DNA of 64,000 nucleotides from Bacillus timonensis (GTDB lineage Bacteria; Bacillota; Bacilli; Bacillales; Bacillaceae_L). The stretch is from NCBI RefSeq assembly GCF_004799755.1, contig NZ_SLUB01000008.1:1-64000 (forward strand). The letters are read 5' to 3'. Numbering within the stretch: position 1 is the first letter of the stretch; each line of letters starts with the position of its first letter. The position numbers and the translations under genes are program-made. The notes below the pieces were generated by a model. It was not told the DNA's origin. It searched no databases and worked only from the letters and a program-made list of their open reading frames with translations. Below, one piece after another: positions 25,310 through 36,600 of the stretch.

Positions 25310-28300
25310 TTATTTTTTGAATGCTTCCTCAATAGAAACAACGTTATTGAGTAATGTAATTTTGATTTCGCCCGCAATGTTACTATTGTTTAGATGCTTC
25401 TGGAAATCCTTAAGATGTTTTAGTGCTTGATCTTTCTTCCCTTTTTGGTAATGCTGTTCAGCTTGTTCTAATCGGTTGCTTAGTTGTTGTGCAACTGAAT
25501 GTGGAATGGTTTCTACTTTTTCGAGCTCGCTGATTTGCTTTGTTAATGTTTCGCTTGTAACACCAATGGTTACGACAAGCGTATTTGTTTTGATTTCTTC
25601 TCCATTATATGCGATGGTTGCATAAATCTCTGTTGTTCCTGCATTTTTCCCGAGAATTTTCCCATCCTCAAATGTAGCAACATCAGGATTTGAATTGATC
25701 CACTCTATTTGAGCTCCTGCTAAATTGATTGTATTTCCATTTACGAGTGTAACGGTTAAATCAATGTTTTGCTCCGTACCTTGTAGCATGGATTCACTTT
25801 CGACAGTTACTGTTCCATTTTCAAGTGGAACAGGTAGTTGATACAAGTTATGGTCAAATGAATAGTAAATATTTCCTTCCTGATCTACATCCATCAAATT
25901 GACATTACCATTAACCAATTGTTTACTTTTCATTGTTTCTGGATCGATAACAGTTAGTGTACGAGCAGCTGTTGTGTATAGGAATCCTTGGTTATCCCAG
26001 CGAATGAAGAATGGTCGCCATTGGCTTCCTCTGTTTACACCTTTATAAAGTTGTGTACTTTTTACAATTTCTCGATTATCAGGATTCATCGCGAAGATAA
26101 CCGTGTTATAAGCGCCAGCCTCATCTAGTCCCCATGCTACACCCCAGACGTTTCCATCAGGACCAATGGACAATTCACCAATCATTTCGGGTTTTTCTAA
26201 ACCTTTCACTTTGAGGTCAAATACTTCATGTTGCCCCGTTGCAACATCATATTCGAACATTTTTGCTTTTGGTTCAGTTGGGTCAATGCCTAGACCACCC
26301 GATATCGTGGAGCCACCAAATACTGTTCCGTTAAGATAAGCTAATCCGATGATACTTTGATTGTTAATGATATTCCGAATGGTTTTCCACTCATTCGTCT
26401 TCGCGTCAAAAATGGTAAGTGCTCCACCTAATCTTCCATAATCAGAAATGGTTCCCACAAAGAGCTTGTTATCACCAGATGTAAATGTGAAAGGTCTACT
26501 TTGATCATCTTCAATGTCTTGTACTAACTCGGGGTTTTCGCCTTTTTTACCACCAGAGAAAGTAAAAGGGCGGTTCGGATCATATTTGTAAATTTTTGCT
26601 CCACCATATGTTCCAAGATAGACATCACCATTTAGAAACCCAATTCCTTCAATTTGGTGAGGATCCCGTTCTTGTAGAATGTATTTATCAATCGCTGTAT
26701 CAAAGACTCCAAAAGAACCTTGATACCCTCCCATATAAATCTTTTCATCTTCACCAATTTCTAAGCTTTGCATTAACAAACCTTGCATATCCACTTCTGG
26801 GTAGCTGACCTTTAGAGTATGTGTAGTAGGGTCGAAAATTGAGTATTCAATCTGATGATGTAAAATAGCCAACACATCTTTACCGCTTTCATCCTTTATC
26901 CAACGCATCGCTTTTGCAGGGGTAGCAGGCAGCTGTACCGTTGGTTCTACCTTTGCTGTCTTATGAGTGGTCATATCGTAGGTCCATAATTGTTGTGTAT
27001 TTTTATTAATGTAGTAAAGAATATGTTCATCATATGGAGAAGGGGATGAAATGAGCCCATCAAAAGTATGCTCATCCTGCCAATCCATGGTATTCACTTC
27101 TTCACCCGTTGTCTTGTCAATCGTTACTAATGAAGTTCCATATGCAACAAAAATAAAATTACCATATTCCCAAATATTCGATATAGATGTGGATGTACCT
27201 GTAATTGGTAAATTTATTTCAGTTCTTTCACCATTTGCAAGATCCATCTTCATTAAATAAGCGGTTGTACCCATTCCAACATATAGACTATCTTTCGTAA
27301 TTCCAAGTCCGCGTGCATATTGTTGACCTTCATAAAAAGTTCCTAAATCTGTAAATTGAGCAGATTCAATATCATATTCGAATACTTTTGCATGTGGATA
27401 GGTTGCTCCGTATATTTTTCCATCGTAAGAAGCTTCTAACTGCCAAACCCAATTGTCTGAAGGATTCTTACCGAGTTGCTCTAAACGTTTTTCCTTCACT
27501 ACATATCTGTATAAAATTCCATTATAAGTTCCAGCAAAATAAACATTTCCATCCGCACCAACAACCATTGCCCAAACGACATCACTTCCTGGGAGGTCTT
27601 CAGAAAATATTTTTTCTCCAGTTTTAGCATCAGCTGCATAAAACGTTGCTGGTGAACCGTTCGTAGCATAGTAGAGTTCACCATCTCCAATCGCTACTCC
27701 TTGAGATTTTGCAGCCAACGTGGCAGGACCGTGATTAATGGGTTTACCAAATTCAATAGGGAAGTCTAAAATAATCGATTCTTTTTCAAAAAATCTGACA
27801 TTATCATAATATCCTTTCATATTGGATGTAGATGATTGATAGATAAATATTTTAACTCCTTTTGCACCGGTGGGGGCAGTTGCTTCAATATCTACAGTTT
27901 GCCATTTATTGAACTCAGTAACCTCAAAATACTTAGCAGAGTTTGATATAATAGTACCTTTTTCATCAATCCAGCGAAGCCAAATTCCAGGCTTTCCAAT
28001 TAATTCTTCAACATACAAATTGGCGGTTAATTTATATTGATTACCTTCCGTGATACCAATTTCTTGGCTGAATAAGCCAACTACTCCATTATTGTCGACA
28101 GCTAGACTTTGGGTTCCAGTATTTACAACTTTATTTGAAATACTCATTCCGGTCTTATAGCCTCCCGTCCAATACACCCATGATGGTAAATCTGCCTCGG
28201 ATGTAGGTTTAGCTTCAAAATCCCCGTTCTCGACGCTCAATTCTCTCCAATTATCCTTAGCAGCTACGGAATTCGATTGTTGGTCATAGGGAAGCGTGGA

Positions 28301-28363
28301 GAAGACGAGTATTGTGGCAAGTAAAACGATAGAAAAAAGTCTTATTTTTTCTTTCAATTCCAA
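25310..28363 (-). CDS. secreted beta-propeller protein A with CBM-like and helical modules
   Basis: This 1017-residue exported protein has a signal peptide (about 1-35), then a carbohydrate-binding-like jelly roll (about 40-195; NGDFEAKP start, YYDNVRFFE end). Next is a long beta-propeller region (about 210-835) made of repeats such as GKIYGATYPHAKVFEYD and DNKLFVGTISDYGRLGGALT. A Big_2-like Ig domain (about 845-930) and a C-terminal alpha-helical module of FIMAH type (about 940-1010; AEQHYQKGKKDQALKHLKDF) complete it. It is paralogous to the products of 28462-30441 and 33686-36934. No catalytic family is assignable; it may be a lyase, a hydrolase or a glycan-binding protein. It is transcribed after the 659-residue propeller gene, with a perfect hairpin between them. 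Confidence 0.75.
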   Translation of the reverse strand: MELKEKIRLFSIVLLATILVFSTLPYDQQSNSVAAKDNWRELSVENGDFEAKPTSEADLPSWVYWTGGYKTGMSISNKVVNTGTQSLAVDNNGVVGLFSQEIGITEGNQYKLTANLYVEELIGKPGIWLRWIDEKGTIISNSAKYFEVTEFNKWQTVDIEATAPTGAKGVKIFIYQSSTSNMKGYYDNVRFFEKESIILDFPIEFGKPINHGPATLAAKSQGVAIGDGELYYATNGSPATFYAADAKTGEKIFSEDLPGSDVVWAMVVGADGNVYFAGTYNGILYRYVVKEKRLEQLGKNPSDNWVWQLEASYDGKIYGATYPHAKVFEYDIESAQFTDLGTFYEGQQYARGLGITKDSLYVGMGTTAYLMKMDLANGERTEINLPITGTSTSISNIWEYGNFIFVAYGTSLVTIDKTTGEEVNTMDWQDEHTFDGLISSPSPYDEHILYYINKNTQQLWTYDMTTHKTAKVEPTVQLPATPAKAMRWIKDESGKDVLAILHHQIEYSIFDPTTHTLKVSYPEVDMQGLLMQSLEIGEDEKIYMGGYQGSFGVFDTAIDKYILQERDPHQIEGIGFLNGDVYLGTYGGAKIYKYDPNRPFTFSGGKKGENPELVQDIEDDQSRPFTFTSGDNKLFVGTISDYGRLGGALTIFDAKTNEWKTIRNIINNQSIIGLAYLNGTVFGGSTISGGLGIDPTEPKAKMFEYDVATGQHEVFDLKVKGLEKPEMIGELSIGPDGNVWGVAWGLDEAGAYNTVIFAMNPDNREIVKSTQLYKGVNRGSQWRPFFIRWDNQGFLYTTAARTLTVIDPETMKSKQLVNGNVNLMDVDQEGNIYYSFDHNLYQLPVPLENGTVTVESESMLQGTEQNIDLTVTLVNGNTINLAGAQIEWINSNPDVATFEDGKILGKNAGTTEIYATIAYNGEEIKTNTLVVTIGVTSETLTKQISELEKVETIPHSVAQQLSNRLEQAEQHYQKGKKDQALKHLKDFQKHLNNSNIAGEIKITLLNNVVSIEEAFKK

Positions 28364-28387
28364 TTCCTCCTGAATCCGTCATTTTTT

Positions 28388-28417
28388 CTGACAGGTAAAA
28401 CAAATTTTACCTGTCAG
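28388..28417 (-). promoter_or_regulatory. perfect intercistronic hairpin
   Basis: CTGACAGGTAAAA and TTTTACCTGTCAG form a 13-bp perfect stem with a four-base loop. In the direction of transcription the stem is followed by A residues rather than T, so it is not a standard terminator. An mRNA-stability or processing element between the two propeller genes is more likely. Confidence 0.6.
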
Positions 28418-28461
28418 ATTTGATAAGAGGTGATAGCAGAGAAATGTATCTCGCTACTAAT

Positions 28462-30441
28462 CTATCGTTCGTATTGATATAGCTTGGTACCTCTAGCAAA
28501 ATAGATATTGCCATCTGGATCCATTGCAAATAGTTTCGTATCTTCTGCTAATATTTCATGTTCCAATGTATCCGGGTTGATTTTCACGATATCTCCTCGA
28601 ACTTGACCATATAAATAACCATCCTCAAACTGTAAAAAACCTTCTCTCCATAAATGACTAATTGAGTCCCAACTCACTTGATACAGTTCCTTCGTCTCAA
28701 CAACTTGATTAGTTTTTGTGTTGAATTTGAATAAGATGCCAGAAGTAAGCCCCCATAGGTTCCCATCATCATCAAAGGTTAGGGCTGAAATGGCTTTTTC
28801 ACCAGGAACTGGAATCGTTTCAAACTGCTTTTCTCCCGTTTGCATGTTATACACAAACAATTTCGCTTCATTTTCTGTAGGAGCTATACCTAGCCCACCC
28901 CAAACAGAAGTACCACCATATAGAAGTCCGTCCTTATACGCTAATGAAATTACACTTTGATTTTCAACAATATTCCGGTGCAAGGTATAATCATTTGTAG
29001 CTGAATTAAATATCGTTAATGCACCACCAAGCTGTCCATAATCTGGAACTGTTCCAATTGCCAATAGATCACCAGCTGATTCTAAAGCGAAGGGACGATC
29101 CTGTCCCTCTGATTTTAAGCTAAAATGTTCAACTGGATTTATACCTATTTCATAGCTTTCAGTTGGATCGTAGGAATATAAGAACCCACCTGGATAAATT
29201 CCCATATACAATCTATTTTCATGGGCAATCATTCCTTCGATTTGTCCAAGCCCTTTATTCTCCGTTACTTGACCCGTTTCAAAATTAAATTCAGCAAGCC
29301 CACCAGACAAATATCCCCCAATAAAAATATTACCGTTAGGTCCTTGTGTAAGGGACTGGATACTAACCGGTTGACCACTCAATTGACCTTGTAAAATTTG
29401 ATGATTTCCCGTGATTGGATTGTAGTGACGAATTTTTCCATCCCAAGCAATTGAAACCAATGTCTTACCTGGGAACTCACTATTTTCAAATTTCGCCAAA
29501 CCGAAATCTCTAGCAGAAAATAAGTTGTCAAAACCAGTTGGTGTTAGTTTTAATGAGTTTAAATCGTAGGAATATAACTCTTCATTTTTGATTAGATAAA
29601 CCAAATTACCAGGACCCGGTTCGGAAACGTCAAGTCCATTTGCACCATCAATTTCATCGAGGATTTTCATTGTTTTCAAATCGAAAACGAGTATTGTATT
29701 ACTAGAACCGGTTGCCCGAGCAAACATCTTATTTCGAATTACATCAATATCATAGATATAGGTCTGTTTTGAATACTTTTCAGGTAGTGAAATCTCTACT
29801 TTTTGACCAGTATGTATATCTACTTCGATAAGGTTTGCTCCTTGAGTTCCAAGCCCTACATAAAGTTTATCTTTATAAATATCAAGACCCCTGGCGTATT
29901 GTTGGCCTTCTTTGACTTGACCATAATCACGAAATTTCTTAGTTGCAGGATCATATTGAAAGACTTTGCCGCTTGGAAAGGTTCCACCATAAATACGACC
30001 ATCCTCATCTGACTTAATGCGCCAAATAAAAGATTCACCTGGTATTGGATTTCCTAGATTTTCTACATGGTCAGCACCTGGAACATACTTAAACAATGAG
30101 GCACTAGAGTACGTTCCGATATAAACATTCCCCGTGGGATCAACTGTGACACCCCATGCACCACTTGCTCCATCAAGTGGAAAACTCGCAACGCGTTCTC
30201 CAGTTTTTGCATCTAGTACATTAAACACAGCAGGGGAACCATTAGCGACCGCGTATACCCAATCTTCACCATTTGGACCTTTTCCATAATCAGCAGCGGG
30301 AACGGAAACGGAATTAAGCACCGTGCCAATCTCACGAATATTGTTTTCTGCCGCAAATGTATGATGGCTAACCAATACACTTGAAAATAAAGAGAAGACT
30401 AGTGCAGATATCAAAAAATACGTAAATGTTTTACCCTTCAT
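28462..30441 (-). CDS. secreted beta-propeller protein B
   Basis: This 659-residue protein has a signal peptide (about 1-30, ending in TFAAEN) and is otherwise a single beta-propeller region. Blades show GRIYGGTFPSGKVFQYDPAT, DKLYVGLGTQGANLIEVD and GNIFIGGYLSGGLAEFN patterns. It shares with its two paralogues a very conserved blade containing YGQLGGALTIF, ENQSV, GGLG and PTENEAK. Unlike protein A it has no CBM-like, Ig or helical modules. It is first in a two-gene minus-strand operon. AAAGGATGG precedes the ATG. The function is unknown, but the locus suggests extracellular glycan capture or cleavage. Confidence 0.75.
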   Translation of the reverse strand: MKGKTFTYFLISALVFSLFSSVLVSHHTFAAENNIREIGTVLNSVSVPAADYGKGPNGEDWVYAVANGSPAVFNVLDAKTGERVASFPLDGASGAWGVTVDPTGNVYIGTYSSASLFKYVPGADHVENLGNPIPGESFIWRIKSDEDGRIYGGTFPSGKVFQYDPATKKFRDYGQVKEGQQYARGLDIYKDKLYVGLGTQGANLIEVDIHTGQKVEISLPEKYSKQTYIYDIDVIRNKMFARATGSSNTILVFDLKTMKILDEIDGANGLDVSEPGPGNLVYLIKNEELYSYDLNSLKLTPTGFDNLFSARDFGLAKFENSEFPGKTLVSIAWDGKIRHYNPITGNHQILQGQLSGQPVSIQSLTQGPNGNIFIGGYLSGGLAEFNFETGQVTENKGLGQIEGMIAHENRLYMGIYPGGFLYSYDPTESYEIGINPVEHFSLKSEGQDRPFALESAGDLLAIGTVPDYGQLGGALTIFNSATNDYTLHRNIVENQSVISLAYKDGLLYGGTSVWGGLGIAPTENEAKLFVYNMQTGEKQFETIPVPGEKAISALTFDDDGNLWGLTSGILFKFNTKTNQVVETKELYQVSWDSISHLWREGFLQFEDGYLYGQVRGDIVKINPDTLEHEILAEDTKLFAMDPDGNIYFARGTKLYQYER

Positions 30442-30734
30442 TGCATTCCATCCTTTCTTTTTTAGTAGAGGGGGGTATTAAAGTTAGAAACGATTATAAT
30501 AATCCTTTCTCTACTCTTTCGAAAACGCATATAACTCTTTTCGGAAAAACACCTCCATTCATAAACTTCTTTTTGTAAAAGAGTGAGTGCAACTATTAAT
30601 AATTTTCTGATTTCAACTAAAGAATAATGAAAGAATTTAGTCTTTAAAATGACGATATTACTTTTGAGTCTAAAGTAGTAGTGGTCTAAAACCTATATAT
30701 AGTACAAAAGGTTGGTTTTCTATTATGTAAATTT
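30442..30734. other. divergent regulatory region, propeller operon side
   Basis: There is no gene. The minus strand carries the half-site TTTAAAGAC at 30640-30648, matching the left arm of the locus operator but lacking a good right arm. It may contribute to control of the minus-strand propeller operon. The full operator for the plus-strand gene lies just to the right. Confidence 0.45.
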
Positions 30735-30780
30735 AAAGACAGTTTTCAGACTTGTCCAACTTTTGTGAAATCAATACAAT
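30735..30780 (+). promoter_or_regulatory. operator-promoter of the first binding-protein operon
   Basis: AAAGAC (30735-30740), N13, GTC (30754-30756) is the locus operator. Its right arm overlaps the -35 box TTGTCC (30752-30757), which is 17 bases from the -10 box TACAAT (30775-30780). The start codon is about 98 bases downstream. Confidence 0.8.
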
Positions 30781-30877
30781 GAAGTAGATTTAATTAAGTT
30801 CTATCAAAAAGAGGGAAAGAGGTGATTATTTATTGGTTTTTAGTAACTTTACTAAAACAAAGGGAGGGGTTTAACTA

Positions 30878-32125
30878 ATGAAAAGATTAGGTTTTCTGTT
30901 ATTTCTAGTTATTTTAGGAATAGCTTTATCTGCATGCAGTTCAAATGAAGATTCGAGTAAGGCCAATGGAGGGGAAATTTCTGGTGAGATAACAGTTTGG
31001 GCACATCCATATACGGGTGGTGCGGAAGAAGAAACTGCGATGTGGGACGAAATGATTGCTTCTTTTGAAGAGCAATACGATGTAAAAGTAAATTTTGAAA
31101 CCATACCATGGGCAAACCGTGATCAGAAAATACTTACCGCACTTGCTTCAAACACGGGGCCAGATATTTTTTATGCCATTCCAGACCAAATGCCACAATA
31201 TGCTGATGTAGGTATGTTAGTAGAACTTGATCCGTATTTAGAAAACAACGATATGGATGATTTTGTTGAAACAGCATTAATGGCCACCCAGTGGAAAGGT
31301 AAAACTTACGGTCTACCAATATTACAGGAAGCAACAACATTCTTTTATAATGTCGATGTCATTGAAGCAATAGGAGAAGATCCAAATAATCTTCCGCAAA
31401 TATGGGATGAATTTAAAAAATGGGCTGAAAAAGCGAAAGCGAATGGGTATTATGCCATGAGTTATCCAGGTGGTGGATCCATGAACCACACATTATATCC
31501 ATGGCTTTGGCAGGCTGGCGGAAATGTTGTAAATGAGAATAATGAAGTTTTAATCAATAGCCCAGAAGGTTTAGAAGCCTTTGAATGGATTAATGACATG
31601 TATCAAAAAGGGTGGATTCCTGAGGATTCAATAACAGCTACAGATCATAACGGATTATGGTTAGGCGGAAAAATATTAGCTGTGATGGGATCGGCTGATT
31701 TAATTTCTGTTTTACAAGAAGAGGGAGATTTTGATTTTGTTATTTCACAACCACTAAAAAATAAGGAACAATACGCTTATGGTACGACAGGAATGTTTGT
31801 TGTAGCTTCTAATAGTGATAATCCCGATGCAGCGGCTGAGTTTTTAAAAACAATTACTAATGCAGACAATCAAAGAACATTTAATTCCTTAACAAACTTT
31901 ATACCTACAAGGGAATCGGCTAAAGATATTTTTGCTGAAGGAGATCCTTTAGGTTATGTTGCAGCGAACACACAATACGCACTACCTGGGGTCATCCATC
32001 CGAAGGGTCGGGCAATCATGCCATTAATTCAGGCAGAATTACAAGCAATGATGGCAGGAGAAAAAACCCCACAGGAAGCACTTGATGCTGCAGAAAAAGC
32101 AATTGAAGATGAGCTTGCAAAGTAA
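30878..32125 (+). CDS. sugar ABC transporter binding lipoprotein 1
   Basis: This is a family 1 extracellular solute-binding protein of 415 residues. The lipoprotein signal ends at LSAC with lipidated C20. The mature part has the usual two-lobed pattern: TVWAHPYTGG near the start, ANRDQKILTALA, YADVGMLVELDPYL, and the conserved C-terminal LPGVIHPKGRAIMPLIQAEL. It should sit on the outer face of the membrane and deliver an oligosaccharide to the permeases at 42.7-44.5 kb. It is closely similar along its whole length to the second binding protein (41377-42645) and is co-transcribed with the GH4 gene. Confidence 0.9.
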   Translation: MKRLGFLLFLVILGIALSACSSNEDSSKANGGEISGEITVWAHPYTGGAEEETAMWDEMIASFEEQYDVKVNFETIPWANRDQKILTALASNTGPDIFYAIPDQMPQYADVGMLVELDPYLENNDMDDFVETALMATQWKGKTYGLPILQEATTFFYNVDVIEAIGEDPNNLPQIWDEFKKWAEKAKANGYYAMSYPGGGSMNHTLYPWLWQAGGNVVNENNEVLINSPEGLEAFEWINDMYQKGWIPEDSITATDHNGLWLGGKILAVMGSADLISVLQEEGDFDFVISQPLKNKEQYAYGTTGMFVVASNSDNPDAAAEFLKTITNADNQRTFNSLTNFIPTRESAKDIFAEGDPLGYVAANTQYALPGVIHPKGRAIMPLIQAELQAMMAGEKTPQEALDAAEKAIEDELAK

Positions 32126-32194
32126 CGTAGCTCTATATATAAATAAAACGACAAGAACCTAGGAAATTCACGTAAATAAGGTGGGATTACTTTA

Positions 32195-33496
32195 ATGTCA
32201 AAAATAACCATCATTGGAGCCGGAAGTACAGCTTTTGCTAAAAACTTGTTAGGAGATTGCATGACCGTAGAAGCATTTCAAGATTTTGAATTTGCGCTAT
32301 TTGATATTGACCATGAAAGATTAAAAGAATCGGAAGCGATGTTAACAAATCTAAGGAATAGTCTTAAGTCAACTGTTAAAATTGTTTCCTATACGGATCG
32401 TAAACAGGCTTTAAGTAATTCAAAATATGTAATCAACACGATTCATGTAGGTGGATATAATCCGGGTACAATCACTGACTTTGAGATACCTAAAAAATAT
32501 AACCTACTTCAGACCATTGCCGATACAGTTGGAATCGGCGGTATTTTCCGGAGCTTACGTACGATTCCCGTTCTTATGGACATCGCTAAAGATATGGAAG
32601 AAGTTTGTCCTAATGCTTGGTTTTTAAATTATACAAATCCAATGGCGGTTTTGACTGGTACTATGTTACGGTATACCAATATTAAAACCGTTGGCTTATG
32701 TCACAGTGTCCAAGTATGTGCTGATAGGCTACTAGATTCTCTGGAAATGCCTAATGACAATATACAATGGAAGATTGCAGGTATTAATCATATGGCATGG
32801 CTGTTGGAAATTACGCGTAACGGAAAAGATTTGTACCCAGAAATCAAGCAAAGAGCAAAGGCAAAACAAAGCATGAAACATGATGATATGGTTCGATTCG
32901 AATTAATGAAACACTTTGGTTATTATGTCACCGAGTCCTCGGAGCATAATGCCGAATATCACCCGTACTTTATTAAAAGCAAATATCCGGAGTTAATTGA
33001 TCGTTTGAATATTCCATTGGATGAATACCCAAGGAGATGCGTCAATCAAATTGAAGGCTGGAAAAATATGCGTAAGTTTTTGGTAAATAACAAAAATCTA
33101 ACGCATGAGCGTACACATGAATATGGCTCACACATTATTGAGGCAATGGAAACAAATGTACCTTTCAAATTTGGGGGTAATGTCTTAAACACAGGTGGTT
33201 TGATTAGTAATCTACCAGAAAAAGCATGTGTGGAAGTTCCTTGTGTTGTTGACCGAAGCGGAGTTGCTCCTACTTATGTTGGCGAGCTCCCTGAACAATT
33301 AGCAGCTTTAAATCGAACAAATATTAATACGCAATTACTGACCATCGAAGCCGTAATGACGAGGAAAAAAGAATATATTTATCAAGCTGCTATGCTAGAC
33401 CCACATACAGCGGCAGAACTGTCTCTAGATGAGATTGTTTCATTATGTGATGACCTCATTGAAGCACATGGGGAATGGTTACCAATGTTTAATTAA
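32195..33496 (+). CDS. melA: GH4 family glycosidase, alpha-galactosidase-like
   Basis: This NAD- and metal-dependent family 4 glycosidase has 433 residues, the length of B. subtilis MelA. The dinucleotide-binding motif is IIGAGSTAFAKN (residues 6-17). Metal ligands fit C169 (GLCHS) and H199 (GINHMAW), and NYTNPM is the conserved substrate-binding segment. GH4 enzymes cleave by transient oxidation at C3 and elimination, so either anomer is possible. MelA-like sequence favours alpha-galactosides, but GH4 also includes alpha-glucosidases and glucuronidases. It is cytoplasmic and lies 69 bases after the binding-protein gene. Confidence 0.85.
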   Translation: MSKITIIGAGSTAFAKNLLGDCMTVEAFQDFEFALFDIDHERLKESEAMLTNLRNSLKSTVKIVSYTDRKQALSNSKYVINTIHVGGYNPGTITDFEIPKKYNLLQTIADTVGIGGIFRSLRTIPVLMDIAKDMEEVCPNAWFLNYTNPMAVLTGTMLRYTNIKTVGLCHSVQVCADRLLDSLEMPNDNIQWKIAGINHMAWLLEITRNGKDLYPEIKQRAKAKQSMKHDDMVRFELMKHFGYYVTESSEHNAEYHPYFIKSKYPELIDRLNIPLDEYPRRCVNQIEGWKNMRKFLVNNKNLTHERTHEYGSHIIEAMETNVPFKFGGNVLNTGGLISNLPEKACVEVPCVVDRSGVAPTYVGELPEQLAALNRTNINTQLLTIEAVMTRKKEYIYQAAMLDPHTAAELSLDEIVSLCDDLIEAHGEWLPMFN

Positions 33497-33612
33497 TTGA
33501 AATATAAAAGTCTATCAAATGTTCGTAGACTATAGTTTGACCCTAATATGCCCAGTTCAATTTGTATTCCTTTACCCTTAGATCGAAAGGGAGAAAATTA
33601 ATTAACTTATAT

Positions 33613-33626
33613 TGTAAGCGTTTGTA
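33613..33626. promoter_or_regulatory. cre-like site (CcpA)
   Basis: TGTAAGCGTTTGTA matches the cre consensus with one mismatch in the final CA. It lies 60 bases before the third propeller gene and probably mediates catabolite repression of it. Confidence 0.45.
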
Positions 33627-33685
33627 ATTAAATTACGTCTTGAATAAAAAAAAACCATGAAAATATTAATAGAGGAGGTTCTTTA

Positions 33686-36600
33686 ATGAAAATAGGTATG
33701 CATAGCGCCCTCATATCCATGATGTGCTTACTTCTCACTATAGCTGGTTTTGGTGGAGAAACAGCTTCTGCAACCGAAAGCAAGCTTTCACAGAAAATAT
33801 ACGGGAGCCCCGAGGAGCTTCTATATCCCAATAATTATACGGTCGCTGTGTTTAACGGCACTGTCGGCAAGGAAGATGGGCATAATGTGCTTTACGCCAC
33901 AGCGAAAGGAAAGCCGGGTTATTTGAATGTCATCGACTTGGATAATTACAAGCTGCTACGAAGTATCCCGATTGCTCCATCGGAAAGTTCGTGGGCACAC
34001 ACTATAGCCCCAGACGGATCGTTATACCTTGCTGCTGATGGAAGCGGAGCGAAGTTATGGAACTACTCACCTGTAACAAAAACCCCAGTGATGGTGGCCG
34101 AATTTGCTGGGCAATCCGTACCGAACAGCATTACCACGGATGAGCAGGGGCGTGTTTACGTAGGTACGTATCCAGGGGGCAAAGTATATCAGTACGATCC
34201 TGCCACCAAGCAAACGAAAGATTATGGCCGAATGATCGGTGCTTTAGATCAGGAATATGTTCGTTCGATTGCTTACCAGGGTGGAAATATTTATGCAGGT
34301 ACAGCTCATAAGCAAATTGTCAGGGTCAATCTTGAAACCGGCGAAAAAACAAATATTGCGGGTTCTCTCAATGTAAAAGAAGACACAGTATATGACTTAA
34401 GCACCATTGATGACCGTTATTTGCTAGCTCGTTATACGGACGGCAGCGGGGTTCCAGGAGAAGGTTTTATCTATGATACTCAGACGGAAACTTGGCTCGA
34501 CGTTGTATTAGAAAATCTAGTGGGGCTCCATGCTACGGATTCATTGGATGGAAAATTGTATTTCCTAGCCGACAAGCAGTTGAAAACATTCGACTTGACC
34601 AGCCACCAGGTAGAATTGACTGGCATGACATACGGCAGCGGGTTCCGAGGGGTGGATTGGGTTGAGTTTCCGAACAAGCCTGAGCTGCACGGTAAAAATT
34701 TAGTGACCGTTCGTTATGATGGTGGCGTAACAATCATGAATATCGAGACAAAACAGGTTCATACCTACCCTCCTATTGTTCCTGGATTGCCAGGAGTTGT
34801 TAACCAACTTAGTGCGGTCTCAGAAACTCAGTTGATAGCAACAGGATCGCAGGCGAGATCTTCTCTTGTTAATCTTGAAAGTAATACGACTCAGCCGTTT
34901 AATATTGGGCAGGCTGACAGTGTATATACAGTAGGGAACAAAGTGTATTTGGGAGTATATCCAGAGGGCGCGTTATACGAATACGATTTATCCGCGGAAC
35001 CGAGCAGTACGAATCCGAAAAGTCTAGCGGTTCTAGGCAACCAACAAGAACGGCTTGTAAACATTACGGGTGGCAATGACAAAATCTATATTTCGACGAT
35101 TTCTGGTTATGGAACCTTGGGAGGTTCTCTAACGGTATATGATCCTTCAACTGGGGAAACTCGTGTGCATCGTGACGTTGTCGGGAACCAAAGCGTGTTA
35201 AGCACAACGTTTCATGATGGCAAGCTATTTGGCTCTACGACCATACGTGGCGGTCTTGGCTCAGAGCCAACTGAAGCTGAAGCGAAGATTTTTGTTTGGG
35301 ATACGGAAAATGAAGAAAAAATCGCTGAATTTCCGCTTCGTATTCCGGGCTTAGATAAGCCAATCTTTATCGGAGATCTCTCAGTAGGGCCTGACGGATT
35401 GATCTGGGGAGCTTCTTATGAGTTTATCTTCGCGATTGACCCAGACACGTACGAAGTTGTTAAAAGCAAGAAAATCTATCCGAAGCTTAATTTCAGTCAT
35501 TGGGCTCACCATCCTCTCCGATGGTCTGAGGACGGATTGCTTTATGTCCTCTTCAATAACAAGCTGACAGTGATTGATCCGGAAACGTTGGAATCTCGTA
35601 CACTGACCGATGCATCGCGCTTTGATTTAGGTCTGGACGGCCACGTTTATTTTACAGATGCACAGACGAACACCATTCTTTACCGAATGGAAGTGGACGG
35701 GGAGATCAAGGAGCCGTTCCCGGATGTTTCGGTTCCTGTGAAAAACGCAGGTTTTGAAGAGGGGGGAAGTACGAATGCTATACCAGGATGGAGTCCGCTC
35801 TTTGCTACCGGTAATGGCTACACATATGAGCTTAGTAGCGAGAAGAGCTTCACGGGCAGCTATAGCTTAAAGACGACAGATACGCTGCGGGATGCTTCTG
35901 TGGCAGTTATTAGTGACAGTATCCCTGTAATTTCGGGAGAAGAATACGAAGCTGGAGTCAATTTGTACATTAAATCGGGTCAGCCAGGCTTTATGTTTCG
36001 CTTCTTTGATAAGAACAACGCTGTAATCTCGACACTGGAAACACATTTAGACGAATCCCGCGTATCACAATGGCAGAAGGTGATCCTTAGAGGCAAGGCG
36101 CCTGCTAATGCGGCTTATGCAAAATTAATAGCCGTTACGTCGCGTTATAATATTTCTGAAGCGTATTATGACGATTTCACTGTGAAATATAAGGATAAGG
36201 TTGTTCCTGTATCGCTAGCAAGTTTCGACCCAGTTCCGAACGAGAACGGCTGGACTAACAAAGATACCGTTATTTCGATTGCATCAGACAATGCCTATTC
36301 AATCACTTATTCAGCAGAAGGAGCACAATCTGTGGACCAGGTAACGGTAAAAGGAAATGCAGTTCAAGTACCTATAATTCAGGAAGGCAAAACAACGATC
36401 ACGTATTATGCTACAAACTATTCCGGTGTTCAAGAAGCGCCGCAGACGCTTGAAGTGAGCATCGACAAGACTGCCCCGGTTGTTCAATTTGTTGCTCAAA
36501 CGGAGTATTCCATATCAGAAACTGTCAAAATTAGCTGCACGGCATCAGATATCTTGTCCGGCTTGACAGACGACCCGTGCACAGGACTGTTATTAGAGCG

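Noticed and set aside
30442-30734. A second complete locus operator for the minus-strand propeller operon
   Set aside because: Only the left arm TTTAAAGAC (30640-30648) is present; the GTC arm at the correct spacing is missing, so it is recorded as a half-site.
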